Assembly (NCBI RefSeq): GCF_018861315.1
Contig: NZ_JAHLDL010000012.1
Span: 1-64,000, forward strand
DNA from: Clostridium bowmanii
GTDB taxonomy: Bacteria; Bacillota; Clostridia; Clostridiales; Clostridiaceae
DNA length: 64,000 nt
Direction of reading: 5' to 3'
The notes below the pieces were generated by a model. The model saw only the letters and a program-made list of their open reading frames with translations, ran no database searches and had not been told where the DNA came from. Within the stretch, counting starts at the first letter, position 1. Each line of letters starts with the position of its first letter. A program made the translations under genes and the position numbers. This document shows positions 35,789 to 44,093 of the stretch, one piece after another.

Positions 35789-35856
35789 AAATTCATAGCA
35801 TAATAATTTTACATAATAATGAGTTTAAAGGGTAAAATAATTATGAGGTGATTTTA

Positions 35857-36015
35857 ATGGATAAAGAATACACAAAAGGTTCTAATGATATAACTTATGC
35901 GAATCTATCCCAAATGGAAATGGAAAAATTAAAAGAAGTAGAGAGAACTTTTAATAATGAATTTCAGTGTGATTATTACCTTATGGCGATGAAAAACCAC
36001 AAAATAAAATCCTGA
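35857..36015 (+). CDS. small hydrophilic protein of unknown function
   Basis: A 52-residue protein beginning MDKEYTKGSNDITY, with a helical, charged middle (QMEMEKLKEVERTFNNEF) and a tyrosine-rich stretch. GAGGTG stands 7 nt before the ATG, and a terminator overlaps the stop. I do not recognise a family, but ribosome binding site, length and own terminator support a real gene. Confidence 0.6.
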   Translation: MDKEYTKGSNDITYANLSQMEMEKLKEVERTFNNEFQCDYYLMAMKNHKIKS

Positions 36016-36036
36016 TAAATATCAGGGTTTTATTTA
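36007..36036 (+). terminator. terminator of the 52-residue protein gene
   Basis: AAATCCTGAT..ATCAGGGTTTT forms a stem around a 4-5 nt loop and ends in TATTTAT. The left arm contains the stop codon. Confidence 0.7.
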
Positions 36037-36304
36037 TATTATTGCAAATATTGGTGGGTGGAGTATTTCCATGAGATGTAAAAAAATTCATATATAAAAT
36101 GCTCCTAAAGTATAATAAGTAATTTATATTACACAATATTTCGCATAGCAGTATGGTAATATAAAGAAGAAAACTAAAGATTAAACCATATATTGAAAGA
36201 AATACGACAAATTATGCCCTAATATTTAATATTTTAAGAACATATTAAAAAACACTTGAATAAATTCAAAATGTATTTTAAACTATATTAGAGGTAGAAT
36301 TAAT

Positions 36305-36466
36305 ATGGATGTTGACTATAAAGTGTTAAGGTCTCTTAGTAGTAATGTTGTTGTTTCTAAAAAAGACAATAATGAATATGGTCTTTTGGGTAAAGGCACA
36401 GGGTTCGGTAAAAGACTCGTGAATTTATTGCAAAAGGGAGTACCAGTTAGGTGTGTTACTGATTAG
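36305..36466 (+). pseudogene. orphan CAT RNA-binding domain of a BglG/LicT/GlcT antiterminator
   Basis: The 53 residues begin MDVDYKVLRSLSSNVVVSKK and contain NNEYGLLGKGTGFGKRLVNL, the complete co-antiterminator (CAT) domain of BglG-family regulators. Normal regulators continue with two PRD domains to about 280 residues; here a TAG ends the frame and nothing PRD-like follows. GAGGTA precedes the ATG. It lies 296 nt upstream of PTS EIIA and HPr genes, where an antiterminator would be expected. It is either a decayed regulator or a free-standing RNA-binding domain that cannot be controlled by PTS phosphorylation. Confidence 0.75.
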
Positions 36467-36567
36467 ATTGGGCATGAACCATATAAAATGCTTAAATGCA
36501 TCTTATTAGTTTATGCCTTTTTTAAAAGAGCATTTCAAAAGAAAATTTTTAAGATATATTGGTAGAA

Positions 36568-36620
36568 TAAGCTATGTTAGTAGATTAAGCTACGTTAGTA
36601 GATTAAGCTACGTTAGTAAT
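36568..36620 (+). repeat. three tandem copies of an 18-bp unit
   Basis: TAAGCTAYGTTAGTAGAT occurs at 36568-36585 and 36586-36603, and a 17-bp version at 36604-36620. The array is in the leader of the PTS genes. An inverted repeat (AAATGCT..AGCATTT, about 36487-36535) lies just before it. Confidence 0.8.
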
Positions 36621-36761
36621 ATTAATATATATATTTAAAATGCTAAACAATCCACAAACTAATGTTTATATAAGAGTTTATATTTAGAATAATATCTCAT
36701 GATAAAGTAATTTAAGGTAGATAACAATTGTTAATTGTAATCCACATTAGGGAAGGCGAGG

Positions 36762-37262
36762 ATGATAAAAATGTTTGGCTTTTTCAAAAAGAATAAGGAA
36801 GAAAAGAGTATAATTATAAAATCTCCAGTTGTGGGAAGATGTTTTGACATATCAGAAATACCAGATGAAGTTTTTTCAACAAAAATGTTAGGTAATGGAA
36901 TTGGATTTGAATCTAAAGAAGGAATTTTATATGCACCAGTTGATGGTGAAATTCTTCAAGTGTTCCCTACAAAACATGCTATGATTTTAAAGACCAAAGA
37001 AGGTTTAGAAATACTGCTCCACATAGGTGTTGATACTGTAGAGATGAAGGGTGAAGGATTTGAAGTTTTTGCTCAAAAGGGCACACAAGTAAAGGCTGGA
37101 GATAAATTATTAACTTTTAATAATGACCTTATAAAAGCTAAAGCTAAATCTAATTTAAGTGTATTAGTGCTTACAGATAATGAAATAATGGAATCTGTGG
37201 AATTTAATTTGGGAAATGTAGATAAAAATAATCAAGTAATAATAATAAAATTAAAGAAATAG
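36762..37262 (+). CDS. PTS glucose-type EIIA component
   Basis: Free-standing EIIA-Glc domain of 166 residues. It passes phosphate from HPr to an EIIB/EIIC permease. Motifs are SPVVGRCFDISEIPDEVFS, the HAMILKTKEG segment and the phospho-histidine site LLHIGVDTVEM (about residue 88). The start has GGAAGG 5 nt upstream of ATG 36762; the ATG at 36771 is a possible alternative. It precedes an HPr gene by 13 nt. No EIIBC gene lies in the window. Confidence 0.93.
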   Translation: MIKMFGFFKKNKEEKSIIIKSPVVGRCFDISEIPDEVFSTKMLGNGIGFESKEGILYAPVDGEILQVFPTKHAMILKTKEGLEILLHIGVDTVEMKGEGFEVFAQKGTQVKAGDKLLTFNNDLIKAKAKSNLSVLVLTDNEIMESVEFNLGNVDKNNQVIIIKLKK

Positions 37263-37275
37263 GGGTGTCAATATT

Positions 37276-37536
37276 ATGATAGAAAAAAAAGCTATAGTTA
37301 AAAGTGAAAGTGGAATACATGCTAGACCAGCATTATCAGTAGTTAAAGAGGCGTCTAAGTTTAAATCAGAAGTACTTATAATAAAAGATGGAAATGAGTA
37401 TAATGCTAAAAGTATAGTGGCTATAATGTGTATGGCTGCCGTTAAAAATGATGAAATAACAATAAAAACAACAGGTGATGATGAAGAGGCTGCGGCCGTT
37501 GCCATGGTAAAACTTATCGAAGAAGGACTTGCATAA
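37276..37536 (+). CDS. ptsH: phosphocarrier protein HPr
   Basis: 86-residue HPr. The active histidine is in SGIHARPA (His15), and the regulatory serine in NAKSIVAIM (Ser46), so both EI-dependent and HPr-kinase-dependent phosphorylation are possible. It is co-transcribed with the EIIA gene. The MCMAAVKNDEI stretch after Ser46 is less typical than in housekeeping HPr, so it may be a paralogue. Confidence 0.93.
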   Translation: MIEKKAIVKSESGIHARPALSVVKEASKFKSEVLIIKDGNEYNAKSIVAIMCMAAVKNDEITIKTTGDDEEAAAVAMVKLIEEGLA

Positions 37537-37616
37537 TAAGCAGATAGCAATTGTTAATTTCTTAATAAAACATATACATATTAATAAGTCTTATACTTAG
37601 GTATAAGGCTATAATA

Positions 37617-37659
37617 AAAAGCAACCTATACTTTAATTGAGGATAGGTTGCTTTTTTGT
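37617..37659 (+). terminator. terminator of the EIIA-HPr operon
   Basis: AAAAGCAACCTAT (37618-37630) pairs with ATAGGTTGCTTTT (37643-37655), ending in a T6 run. A second small hairpin (CTTATAC..GTATAAG) lies just before it. Confidence 0.85.
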
Positions 37660-37730
37660 GATTAAATTCTATATAATATATTCATATATTGTATTTTCTT
37701 TAATAAGCCTTATATAAAGGATGAGATTGT

Positions 37731-38945
37731 ATGAACAAATTTAATGATAAACTTATATTTCATATAGATGTTAATTCAGCATTCCTTTCTTGGAGTGCTG
37801 CGGATAGACTTATGCGGGGAGAAAATATTGATTTAAGAGATATAGCCTCTGTAATAGGGGGGGATGAACAGTCGCGAAGAGGAGTAGTTTTGGCAAAGTC
37901 CATGAGTGCTAAAAAAAATGGAATAGTAACAGGAGAAAGTTTGTTTACTGCAAGAAAGAAATGTGGAGACCTTGTAGTAGTCTCACCTGACTTTAGTTTA
38001 TATGAAAGGTGTAGTAGAAGTATGAGAGAAATTTTTAGTGACTATACACCTTATGTGGAGAAATTTTCTATAGACGAGTGCTTTTTAGATGTAACAAGTT
38101 ATAATACTTCAATAGAAGCAGCACTTTCGCTAGCTCGTGATATAAAGGATAGGATAAAGTCAGAACTTGGATTTACAGTTAATATTGGCATGTCAGATGT
38201 TAAGCTTTTAGCTAAGATGGCATCAGATTTTGAAAAACCGGATAAAATACATACACTTTTTAAAAATGAAATAAAAAAGAAGTTGTGGAAGCTGCCCGTT
38301 GGAGAGCTTTTTATGGTTGGGAAGAAAACTGTGCCTAGGCTTAACAATTTAAATATATTTACAATAGGAGATCTGGCTCAGTATGATGTTTCCATTTTGA
38401 AGTATCACTTTAAAAGTAGTGGGCTTACCATGTGGAAATATGCAAATGGGATAGATGATTCGGAAGTTAAATATAATAAATATGAGCTAAAGGGGATAAG
38501 TAATTCAACTACATTATCGGAGAATATTAAAAGCAGAAATGAAGCCTATAAAGTATTATTAACATTAGTAGAGCATACAGCAACTAGATTAAGAGATATA
38601 AAAAAGTGCTGTTATTGCATTTCTGTAACTATAAGAAATCAAGAATTTAATGATTCATCTAGGAGTAGGACTTTAAACAATGCTACGGATTCAACGCAGG
38701 AAATATTAGATACAGTAAAAAAGCTCTTTGATGAATTATGGAAGGGGGAACCAATAAGGTTACTAGGAGTTTCACTTACCAATCTATGTGAAGATAATTT
38801 TAAACAATTATCAATTTTTGATATTAGCAGTGTGCGTGATGAAAGGCAAAGAGTAATAGACAAAACTATAGATAGTCTTAGGAGTAAATATGGTGAAACC
38901 TCAGTTATAAAATCAGTATTACTAAAGAAAAAACAATATAAATAA
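37731..38945 (+). CDS. Y-family DNA polymerase (DinB/Pol IV-like)
   Basis: Translesion polymerase of 404 residues. Catalytic carboxylates are in HIDVNSAFLSW (Asp near 12) and SIDECFLDVT (about 113-114). The thumb has the helix-hairpin-helix region near VGKKTVPRLNNLNIFTIGD, and the little-finger domain follows. It lacks a recognisable C-terminal clamp-binding QLxLF peptide, but has KQLSIFDI near 364, which could be one. AAAGGATG precedes the ATG. Monocistronic. Confidence 0.9.
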   Translation: MNKFNDKLIFHIDVNSAFLSWSAADRLMRGENIDLRDIASVIGGDEQSRRGVVLAKSMSAKKNGIVTGESLFTARKKCGDLVVVSPDFSLYERCSRSMREIFSDYTPYVEKFSIDECFLDVTSYNTSIEAALSLARDIKDRIKSELGFTVNIGMSDVKLLAKMASDFEKPDKIHTLFKNEIKKKLWKLPVGELFMVGKKTVPRLNNLNIFTIGDLAQYDVSILKYHFKSSGLTMWKYANGIDDSEVKYNKYELKGISNSTTLSENIKSRNEAYKVLLTLVEHTATRLRDIKKCCYCISVTIRNQEFNDSSRSRTLNNATDSTQEILDTVKKLFDELWKGEPIRLLGVSLTNLCEDNFKQLSIFDISSVRDERQRVIDKTIDSLRSKYGETSVIKSVLLKKKQYK

Positions 38946-39045
38946 AAGTAAACTGAAGATATTGGCTATAAATAAACTGTTCTAAATCTTAATAAAGATA
39001 TATAAACTTTGTAGGAGTACTACTTTTACGGAGGGATTAATAGGC

Positions 39046-39909
39046 ATGGATAATAGAGCATTAATACCACTATACCTTAATGGAGATTTGATAAACAATT
39101 TATATACAATTGTAATCCAGGAATTTGCTGAAATTAAAAGCGAAAGCACTAGAAAGATGTTAACTATTACTACCAATGCGCCATTGTATGAACTTACTTG
39201 TGGTAAAATAATGCAGGGGGACTTAAATGTTCAACTTCTTAATGAATTCACGTCTGCGAAAGTTGAAGAAAGAGTTTCAATTGTAATAACAATTCTATCA
39301 AGATTAAAAAACATATTAACTGATCAAAGTATGTTAAAGATTATAAATAATGAGAATGATGTTAAGAGTATAAAGGAATTTGATTTTATGCAGTTTACTG
39401 GCCAATTATATAAAAATCCAGTTATAGAGTATATAGAAGACATAACTCGGGTTATGGAAATGCAATTGGCTTTTTCACCAGAAAGTGTAGAGAATGGTGA
39501 GGAAAGTAATGAACATAAGATTAAGAGGCAAGTTTTACAAGTTTTGAAAACAGATATGGAAAATTGCAAAAAAGAGAAATGTTTGAAATTCATTAGTAGT
39601 AGTATTGGGCAAAGCAATACAAAAGTTATAGTGCCCTTAGAGATAAAATATATGGCAGATAATTTAGATTACATTGAAGGTGCTAATATAACTGTGCTTG
39701 GTAAAGTTATAAGGATTTCAAAGGAAAATGAAAATAATAGCAATAGTTTGCTAAGTGGCACATATTTTGATTATTTGGACCAGAAATATTTTCAAGAATT
39801 CAAAAATAGATTTTTAAAAAACACAAGTTTAATTAGAGATTATGATGAGAATCAAATAGAAATAAATGAACCCATTATTGAAATTATACCTATAGCAATG
39901 TATATTTAA
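39046..39909 (+). CDS. hypothetical protein, possibly DUF6414-like
   Basis: A 287-residue soluble protein that I do not clearly recognise. The PLYLNGDLINNLYTIVIQEF opening and the VIVPLEIKYM..GANITVLGKVIRI stretch near 205-230 recall DUF6414 proteins, a group of unknown function. No membrane helix. ACGGAGGG lies about 12 nt before the ATG. It stands alone between the polymerase and the CCA transferase. Confidence 0.6.
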   Translation: MDNRALIPLYLNGDLINNLYTIVIQEFAEIKSESTRKMLTITTNAPLYELTCGKIMQGDLNVQLLNEFTSAKVEERVSIVITILSRLKNILTDQSMLKIINNENDVKSIKEFDFMQFTGQLYKNPVIEYIEDITRVMEMQLAFSPESVENGEESNEHKIKRQVLQVLKTDMENCKKEKCLKFISSSIGQSNTKVIVPLEIKYMADNLDYIEGANITVLGKVIRISKENENNSNSLLSGTYFDYLDQKYFQEFKNRFLKNTSLIRDYDENQIEINEPIIEIIPIAMYI

Positions 39910-40008
39910 TATTAGGAACATTCAAACAAATATTGTGGTTATATAATAGTATCACGAATTGTTATTTGTTTTTATGCGCCGCGTAGTAAAAGAAGAAGGG
40001 TGATTGCA

Positions 40009-41364
40009 ATGAGTCATAAAAACATGGAAATGCATATACCAAAGGATGTAAAAATAATTTTAGATTGTTTAAAAAATAATGAATATGAATCTTATATAGT
40101 GGGTGGAAGTGTACGTGATTGTATAATTGGCACAAACCTGCCTAAGGACTATGATATAACTACTAATGCTCTGCCTGAAGAGATTATTAGGCTGTTTGAA
40201 AAGACTGTGCCTACAGGTATAGAACATGGAACTATTACGGTTATGATAAATGGAGCTGGTTATGAAGTCACAACTTACAGAATAGATGGTAAGTATCTGG
40301 ATAGTAGAAGACCGGAGTGTGTTACATTTGTTCTAAATTTAAAAGAAGATTTAGCTAGAAGAGATTTTACTGTAAATGCAATGGCTTTTAATGAGAAGAA
40401 TGGTCTTATTGATTATTTTGGTGGCATGGAAGATTTAAAAAATAAAACAATTAGAGCAGTAGGAGAGCCTAATAAAAGATTTCAAGAAGATGCTTTAAGA
40501 ATGCTTAGGGCTATTCGGTTTGCGGCATCATTAGACTTTAATATAGAAGAAAAAACACTAGAGGCTATAAAATCAAATTCTCACCTTATTTTAAATGTAA
40601 GCAATGAAAGAATTAGAGATGAAATATGTAAGATGATGGTATGTAACAATACTACAAAAGCGCTGAGAACACTTAAGGATACTAAACTATTAGAATTTAT
40701 ACTGCCAGAACTTCAAGTAGCCGTAGGATTTAATCAGCAAAATCCTCATCATGATAAAGATATCTTTGAGCATATTTTAGCCGTTGTGGAAAAATGTCCT
40801 CCTAATCTTAATGTGAGATTGGCAGGATTATTACACGACATAGCTAAACCAAATTGTTTTACTATTGATAAAGAAGGTATAGGACACTTTTATGGTCATG
40901 ATAAAAAAGGTGTCATAATATCAAAGCAAATACTTAGGCGACTTAAATTCGACAATCAAAGCATAAATAAAATTAGCACTTTAGTAAAGGAACATATGAA
41001 TGTACTTTCAAAGCCAACAGATGCTTCTGTAAAGCGCCTTATTAATAGGGTGGGTGTAGATTTAGTACCTGATCTTTTTACACTACAAAGAGCAGATGCA
41101 TTAGGTTCTCGTTTTTCTGAAATTCGTTTAGCAGAGATTCGAAAAATGGAAGAAAGTGCAATGGCTATTTTAGAATCTAAAGTTCCACTATCTATAAAAG
41201 ACCTTGCAATAAATGGCGAGGACATAATTAGTGAATTTTCTCTTAAACCAGGGAAAGAAATAGGTGTCATGCTGAAATTCCTTTTAGATAAGGTATTGGA
41301 ACATCCAGAATTAAATAATAAAGAAAAACTTTTGGCTATAATATCATATGAATATAAGAAATAA
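40009..41364 (+). CDS. cca: CCA tRNA nucleotidyltransferase
   Basis: Adds or repairs the 3' CCA of tRNAs. The nucleotidyltransferase head has YIVGGSVRDCIIG with PKDYDITT (the DxD catalytic pair, about 46-48), then the RRDFTVNAMA block and the ERIRDEICKM neck. A C-terminal HD domain (LLHDIAKP, about 281; GHDKKG) is present, as in many Firmicutes. GTG at 40000 overlaps the AAGGGTG box; the ATG at 40009 is the better start. 451 residues. Confidence 0.94.
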   Translation: MSHKNMEMHIPKDVKIILDCLKNNEYESYIVGGSVRDCIIGTNLPKDYDITTNALPEEIIRLFEKTVPTGIEHGTITVMINGAGYEVTTYRIDGKYLDSRRPECVTFVLNLKEDLARRDFTVNAMAFNEKNGLIDYFGGMEDLKNKTIRAVGEPNKRFQEDALRMLRAIRFAASLDFNIEEKTLEAIKSNSHLILNVSNERIRDEICKMMVCNNTTKALRTLKDTKLLEFILPELQVAVGFNQQNPHHDKDIFEHILAVVEKCPPNLNVRLAGLLHDIAKPNCFTIDKEGIGHFYGHDKKGVIISKQILRRLKFDNQSINKISTLVKEHMNVLSKPTDASVKRLINRVGVDLVPDLFTLQRADALGSRFSEIRLAEIRKMEESAMAILESKVPLSIKDLAINGEDIISEFSLKPGKEIGVMLKFLLDKVLEHPELNNKEKLLAIISYEYKK

Positions 41365-41464
41365 AAGTAGAGTGTTTAATTCTCCCTTAGACTTAATGTT
41401 TGGCGGGAGTGTTTTAGTGATAAAAAAATTTGTACTGAGTTATAATAAAGATTTGGTATAAAAC

Positions 41465-41560
41465 CTTAACTTAGGCACAACCTAATAAGGTATATGAAAA
41501 TAAATAGATATTCCTTACAAATTTTTTATTTATTTGACTGTGCCTAAGTTTAAAGGAGGA
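41465..41560 (+). promoter_or_regulatory. leader stem that could mask the Shine-Dalgarno of the DUF1292 gene
   Basis: AACTTAGGCACA (41468-41479) is perfectly inverted at 41539-41550, 59 nt later. Pairing can extend with CCTT (41464-41467) against AAGG (41553-41556), which is part of the AAAGGAGG ribosome binding site. The leader could therefore switch translation of the next gene. Ligand or trigger unknown. Confidence 0.6.
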
Positions 41561-41566
41561 ATGAAT

Positions 41567-41806
41567 ATGATAACTAATGAAATAATAACCGTAGTAAATG
41601 AATATGGAAAGAAAGTAGATTTGGAATTGATTGATGCTATTAAAATGGATGGAAATGAATATGTTATAGTCGGGCCTAAGGACTCAGATGAGGCTTATGC
41701 TTACAGGTCAGTTGTAAAGAATGGTGAAACAGAATACTCATCCATAGGCGTTGGAGCTGAGTTCAAAAAAGTGTTAGACAAGTATAATGAGCACCAAGCT
41801 CAATAA
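41567..41806 (+). CDS. DUF1292 domain protein (copy 1)
   Basis: 79-residue acidic protein: ITVVNEYGKKVDLELIDAIK and DEYVIVG-like, AYAYR segments are typical of DUF1292. AAAGGAGG at 41552-41559 is too close to the ATG at 41561, so the ATG at 41567 is used. A second family member is at 45230. Function unknown. Confidence 0.85.
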   Translation: MITNEIITVVNEYGKKVDLELIDAIKMDGNEYVIVGPKDSDEAYAYRSVVKNGETEYSSIGVGAEFKKVLDKYNEHQAQ

Positions 41807-41827
41807 AAATTGATAGGAGGTTTTTAT

Positions 41828-42004
41828 ATGAAGAATCGTGAAGAGGCTAATAAAGAAAATCTGCGTGATTATATTAAAAAAGACACAAAGACGCAAAATC
41901 AACATTCTAAAAATCAAATAATTCAATCTGTTGAAGAAAGTGCAATTAATGAAAGTGTTTATCAAACTAAAAAAAGTGAGTATGGTGGAGTTAAGTCAGA
42001 ATAA
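41828..42004 (+). CDS. small hydrophilic protein of unknown function
   Basis: 58 residues, rich in Lys, Glu, Asn and Gln (MKNREEANKENLRDYIKKDT), no hydrophobic segment. It has a strong TAGGAGG ribosome binding site and begins 22 nt after the DUF1292 gene, so it is in the same operon. No family recognised. Confidence 0.65.
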   Translation: MKNREEANKENLRDYIKKDTKTQNQHSKNQIIQSVEESAINESVYQTKKSEYGGVKSE

Positions 42005-42031
42005 CGAATAGAATTATATCAAAACAAAAGA

Positions 42032-42078
42032 AGCAGGTGTTTATTATCTAAATATGATAATAAACACCTGCTATTTTT
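42032..42078 (+). terminator. terminator of the DUF1292 operon
   Basis: A perfect 17-bp stem (42032-42048 with 42056-42072) and the tail ATTTTTGT. Confidence 0.85.
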
Positions 42079-42147
42079 GTTATAATATAATAATAGAAGA
42101 ATACATAAACACATAAATATTAATAATAAAAAGAGGGGAATTAAGAT

Positions 42148-42777
42148 ATGATGAAAATGTTTGAACAATTTGAAAATCATCTAATGGAAGATGAGAAGCC
42201 TTCTACATATTTCAATAAAATAATAAATGATGAGAGTATCTTTAATGAATATCCATATACATTATTAAGCTCATTAGTAGACACTGGGCAATCTCCAGAA
42301 CATCATCCGGAAGGAAATGTATGGATTCATACAATGCTGGTGGTAGATAATGCAGCAAAGGTAAAAGGATTAAGTGAAAATCCCAGAGCATTTATGTGGG
42401 GTGCATTATTACATGATTTAGGGAAAGCACCTACTACAAAAATTCGTAAGGGCAAAATAACATCTTATAATCATGACACCGTGGGTGCAGAGCTTTGCAG
42501 AAAATTTCTTGAGATATTTACAGAGGACGAGAAATTTATTAAGCAGGTTACATCTTTAGTTAGGTGGCATATGCAAACTCTCTTTGTAATGAAAAATCTA
42601 CCTTTTGGGGATGTTAAAAGTATGTCAAAGGAAATTTCTATCAAAGAAATCGCCATGTTGTCACAGTGTGATAGACTGGGGAGGGCTAAGCTTAGTGAGA
42701 GTAAAATCAAAGAAGAGAAGGAAAATATTAAATCCTTCATTAGAAAATGTGAAGAGGAGTTATCGCGGTTGAAATGA
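42148..42777 (+). CDS. HD domain protein (predicted metal-dependent phosphohydrolase)
   Basis: 209 residues with an HD domain: HTMLVVDNAAKV supplies the first histidine, GALLHDLGKAPT the HD pair (about residue 92), YNHDTVGAEL the next ligands and QCDRLGR the last aspartate. Similar to small nucleotidohydrolases and tRNA-repair HD domains; substrate unknown. GAGGGG precedes the ATG. Confidence 0.85.
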   Translation: MMKMFEQFENHLMEDEKPSTYFNKIINDESIFNEYPYTLLSSLVDTGQSPEHHPEGNVWIHTMLVVDNAAKVKGLSENPRAFMWGALLHDLGKAPTTKIRKGKITSYNHDTVGAELCRKFLEIFTEDEKFIKQVTSLVRWHMQTLFVMKNLPFGDVKSMSKEISIKEIAMLSQCDRLGRAKLSESKIKEEKENIKSFIRKCEEELSRLK

Positions 42778-42787
42778 GTTATTAAAT

Positions 42788-42972
42788 AAAAGTATATATT
42801 ATTACAAATGCATTCACGTCGTTAAGTAATTCTATAATTTATTTTATTCTCAGCTGCTAAAAAATGTAAACTCGCTATGCTCAAACATACATTTTTCCTT
42901 ACGCAGCTGAGAATAAAATAAATTGTGAATTACTAAACTTGTTCAAATGCATTTTACATAATATATACTTTT
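42788..42972. repeat. family A foldback element, copy 2 (A2)
   Basis: 185 bp with perfect 15-bp terminal inverted repeats (AAAAGTATATATTAT, 42788-42802 with 42958-42972). An inner perfect 22-bp stem (42836-42857 with 42903-42924) has a sequence quite different from that of the other copies. The apex AAACTCGCTATGCTCAAACA is shared with them, but its closing pair ATGTA/TACAT replaces GTGCA/TGCAC, a compensated change. It follows the HD protein gene. Confidence 0.87.
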
Positions 42973-43105
42973 AATAATAAAACTCAAATTTCAAAAATTT
43001 CAAAAGGCTACTAAGAGGTATCCTTAAAGTCCTAAATTTCTATAAAGACATATGGTATAATTATAGGGTATTCAAGGAAAGTTATTCAGGGAGAGTACAA
43101 AAGAA
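42973..43105. other. leader region of the radical SAM gene
   Basis: AT-rich; ATGGTATAATTATAGG near 43050 contains a TATAAT box, but the -35 is not clear. Confidence 0.3.
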
Positions 43106-43126
43106 CTCATGGCCTGCGGTCATGAG
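43106..43126 (+). repeat. hairpin next to the radical SAM ribosome binding site
   Basis: CTCATGGCC and GGTCATGAG pair around TGC (one GU pair). The hairpin ends at the GAGGGGG ribosome binding site. A comparable CTCATGACTGAAGTCA-type hairpin lies in the insertion that breaks the ECF gene at 33279-33318. Confidence 0.55.
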
Positions 43127-43138
43127 GGGGTTAGATAG

Positions 43139-44026
43139 ATGGAGAGGATGATTAGGGTGAGATATGAAGGGGTAGTATATAGACCACCTAGTGAGGCGAA
43201 GAGTCTTATAGTACAAGTTACTATTGGTTGTTCGCATAATGGGTGTAGCTTTTGTGGGATGTATAAAGAAAAGAAGTTTAGGATACGTGATTTAAAAGAT
43301 ATTTTGGAAGATTTAGAATCTGCTAAATTAACCTATGGGATAGTTAAAAAGGTATTTCTTGCAGATGGAGATGCGCTAGTGCTTGAAACTAGTAAATTGA
43401 AATCTGTATTGTTAAAAGTTAGAGAATTATTTCCTCAATGCGAGCGAGTGGGAATATATGCTACTCCTAAAGATATTTTAAGAAAATCAATAGAGGAACT
43501 TAGGGAGCTAAAAAATTTAGGTATTGGCATTGTGTATCTAGGGGTGGAATCTGGAAGCAATGAAATATTAAAGTGCATAAATAAGGGAGTAACTGCAGGT
43601 GAGATGCTTATGGCAGGACGAAAGGTTAAAGAAAGTGGGATAAAGTTATCTACAACTCTTATTTCAGGTATAGGAGGTAGGTCAAAAACAAGTGAGCATG
43701 CAATAGAATCTGCTAAACTTATAAGTGCTATAGACCCAGATTATGTAGGGTTTTTAACATTAATGTTAGAGTGCGGAACCCCCATGTATGAAGAGGTACA
43801 GAAGTCTATTTTTCATATATTAACTCCTAAGCAAATAATGTATGAGATAAGAGAATTCATAGAAAAGGTAGAAGTTACTAATTGTATTTTTAGAAGTAAT
43901 CATGCTTCAAATTACATTTCGCTTTCGGGAACATTGCCACAAGATAAGAATTTGTTATTAAGAGACATTGATTTTGCACTAAAAGGCGAGTATAAGTATA
44001 AGAAAGAAGATTATAGACAATTATAG
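43139..44026 (+). CDS. radical SAM protein of unknown function
   Basis: 295 residues. The iron-sulfur motif is GCSHNGCSFCGMY (C-x4-C-x2-C, about 31-39), a spacing found in a family of B12-independent radical SAM proteins. The GIVYLGVESGSNEILK block (about 128) and the TLISGIGG block (about 175) are the usual SAM-barrel motifs. No substrate is evident. The gene before birA, 67 nt apart. Confidence 0.9.
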   Translation: MERMIRVRYEGVVYRPPSEAKSLIVQVTIGCSHNGCSFCGMYKEKKFRIRDLKDILEDLESAKLTYGIVKKVFLADGDALVLETSKLKSVLLKVRELFPQCERVGIYATPKDILRKSIEELRELKNLGIGIVYLGVESGSNEILKCINKGVTAGEMLMAGRKVKESGIKLSTTLISGIGGRSKTSEHAIESAKLISAIDPDYVGFLTLMLECGTPMYEEVQKSIFHILTPKQIMYEIREFIEKVEVTNCIFRSNHASNYISLSGTLPQDKNLLLRDIDFALKGEYKYKKEDYRQL

Positions 44027-44093
44027 ATATATATATAATATACAGACTATCTTTTTCAGAGCTTGATAAAACAAAAGAGGGTGTTGAGATCAT

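Noticed and set aside
36721-36742. ATAACAATTGTTAATTGT near the EIIA gene as a Rex operator
   Set aside because: It departs from the TTGTTAA-N4-TTAACAA pattern and is better explained as a weak copy of the dispersed palindrome.
41372-41420. CTCCC..GGGAG pairing after the CCA transferase gene as a terminator
   Set aside because: Only about five pairs with a large loop and no clean T-run; too weak to call.
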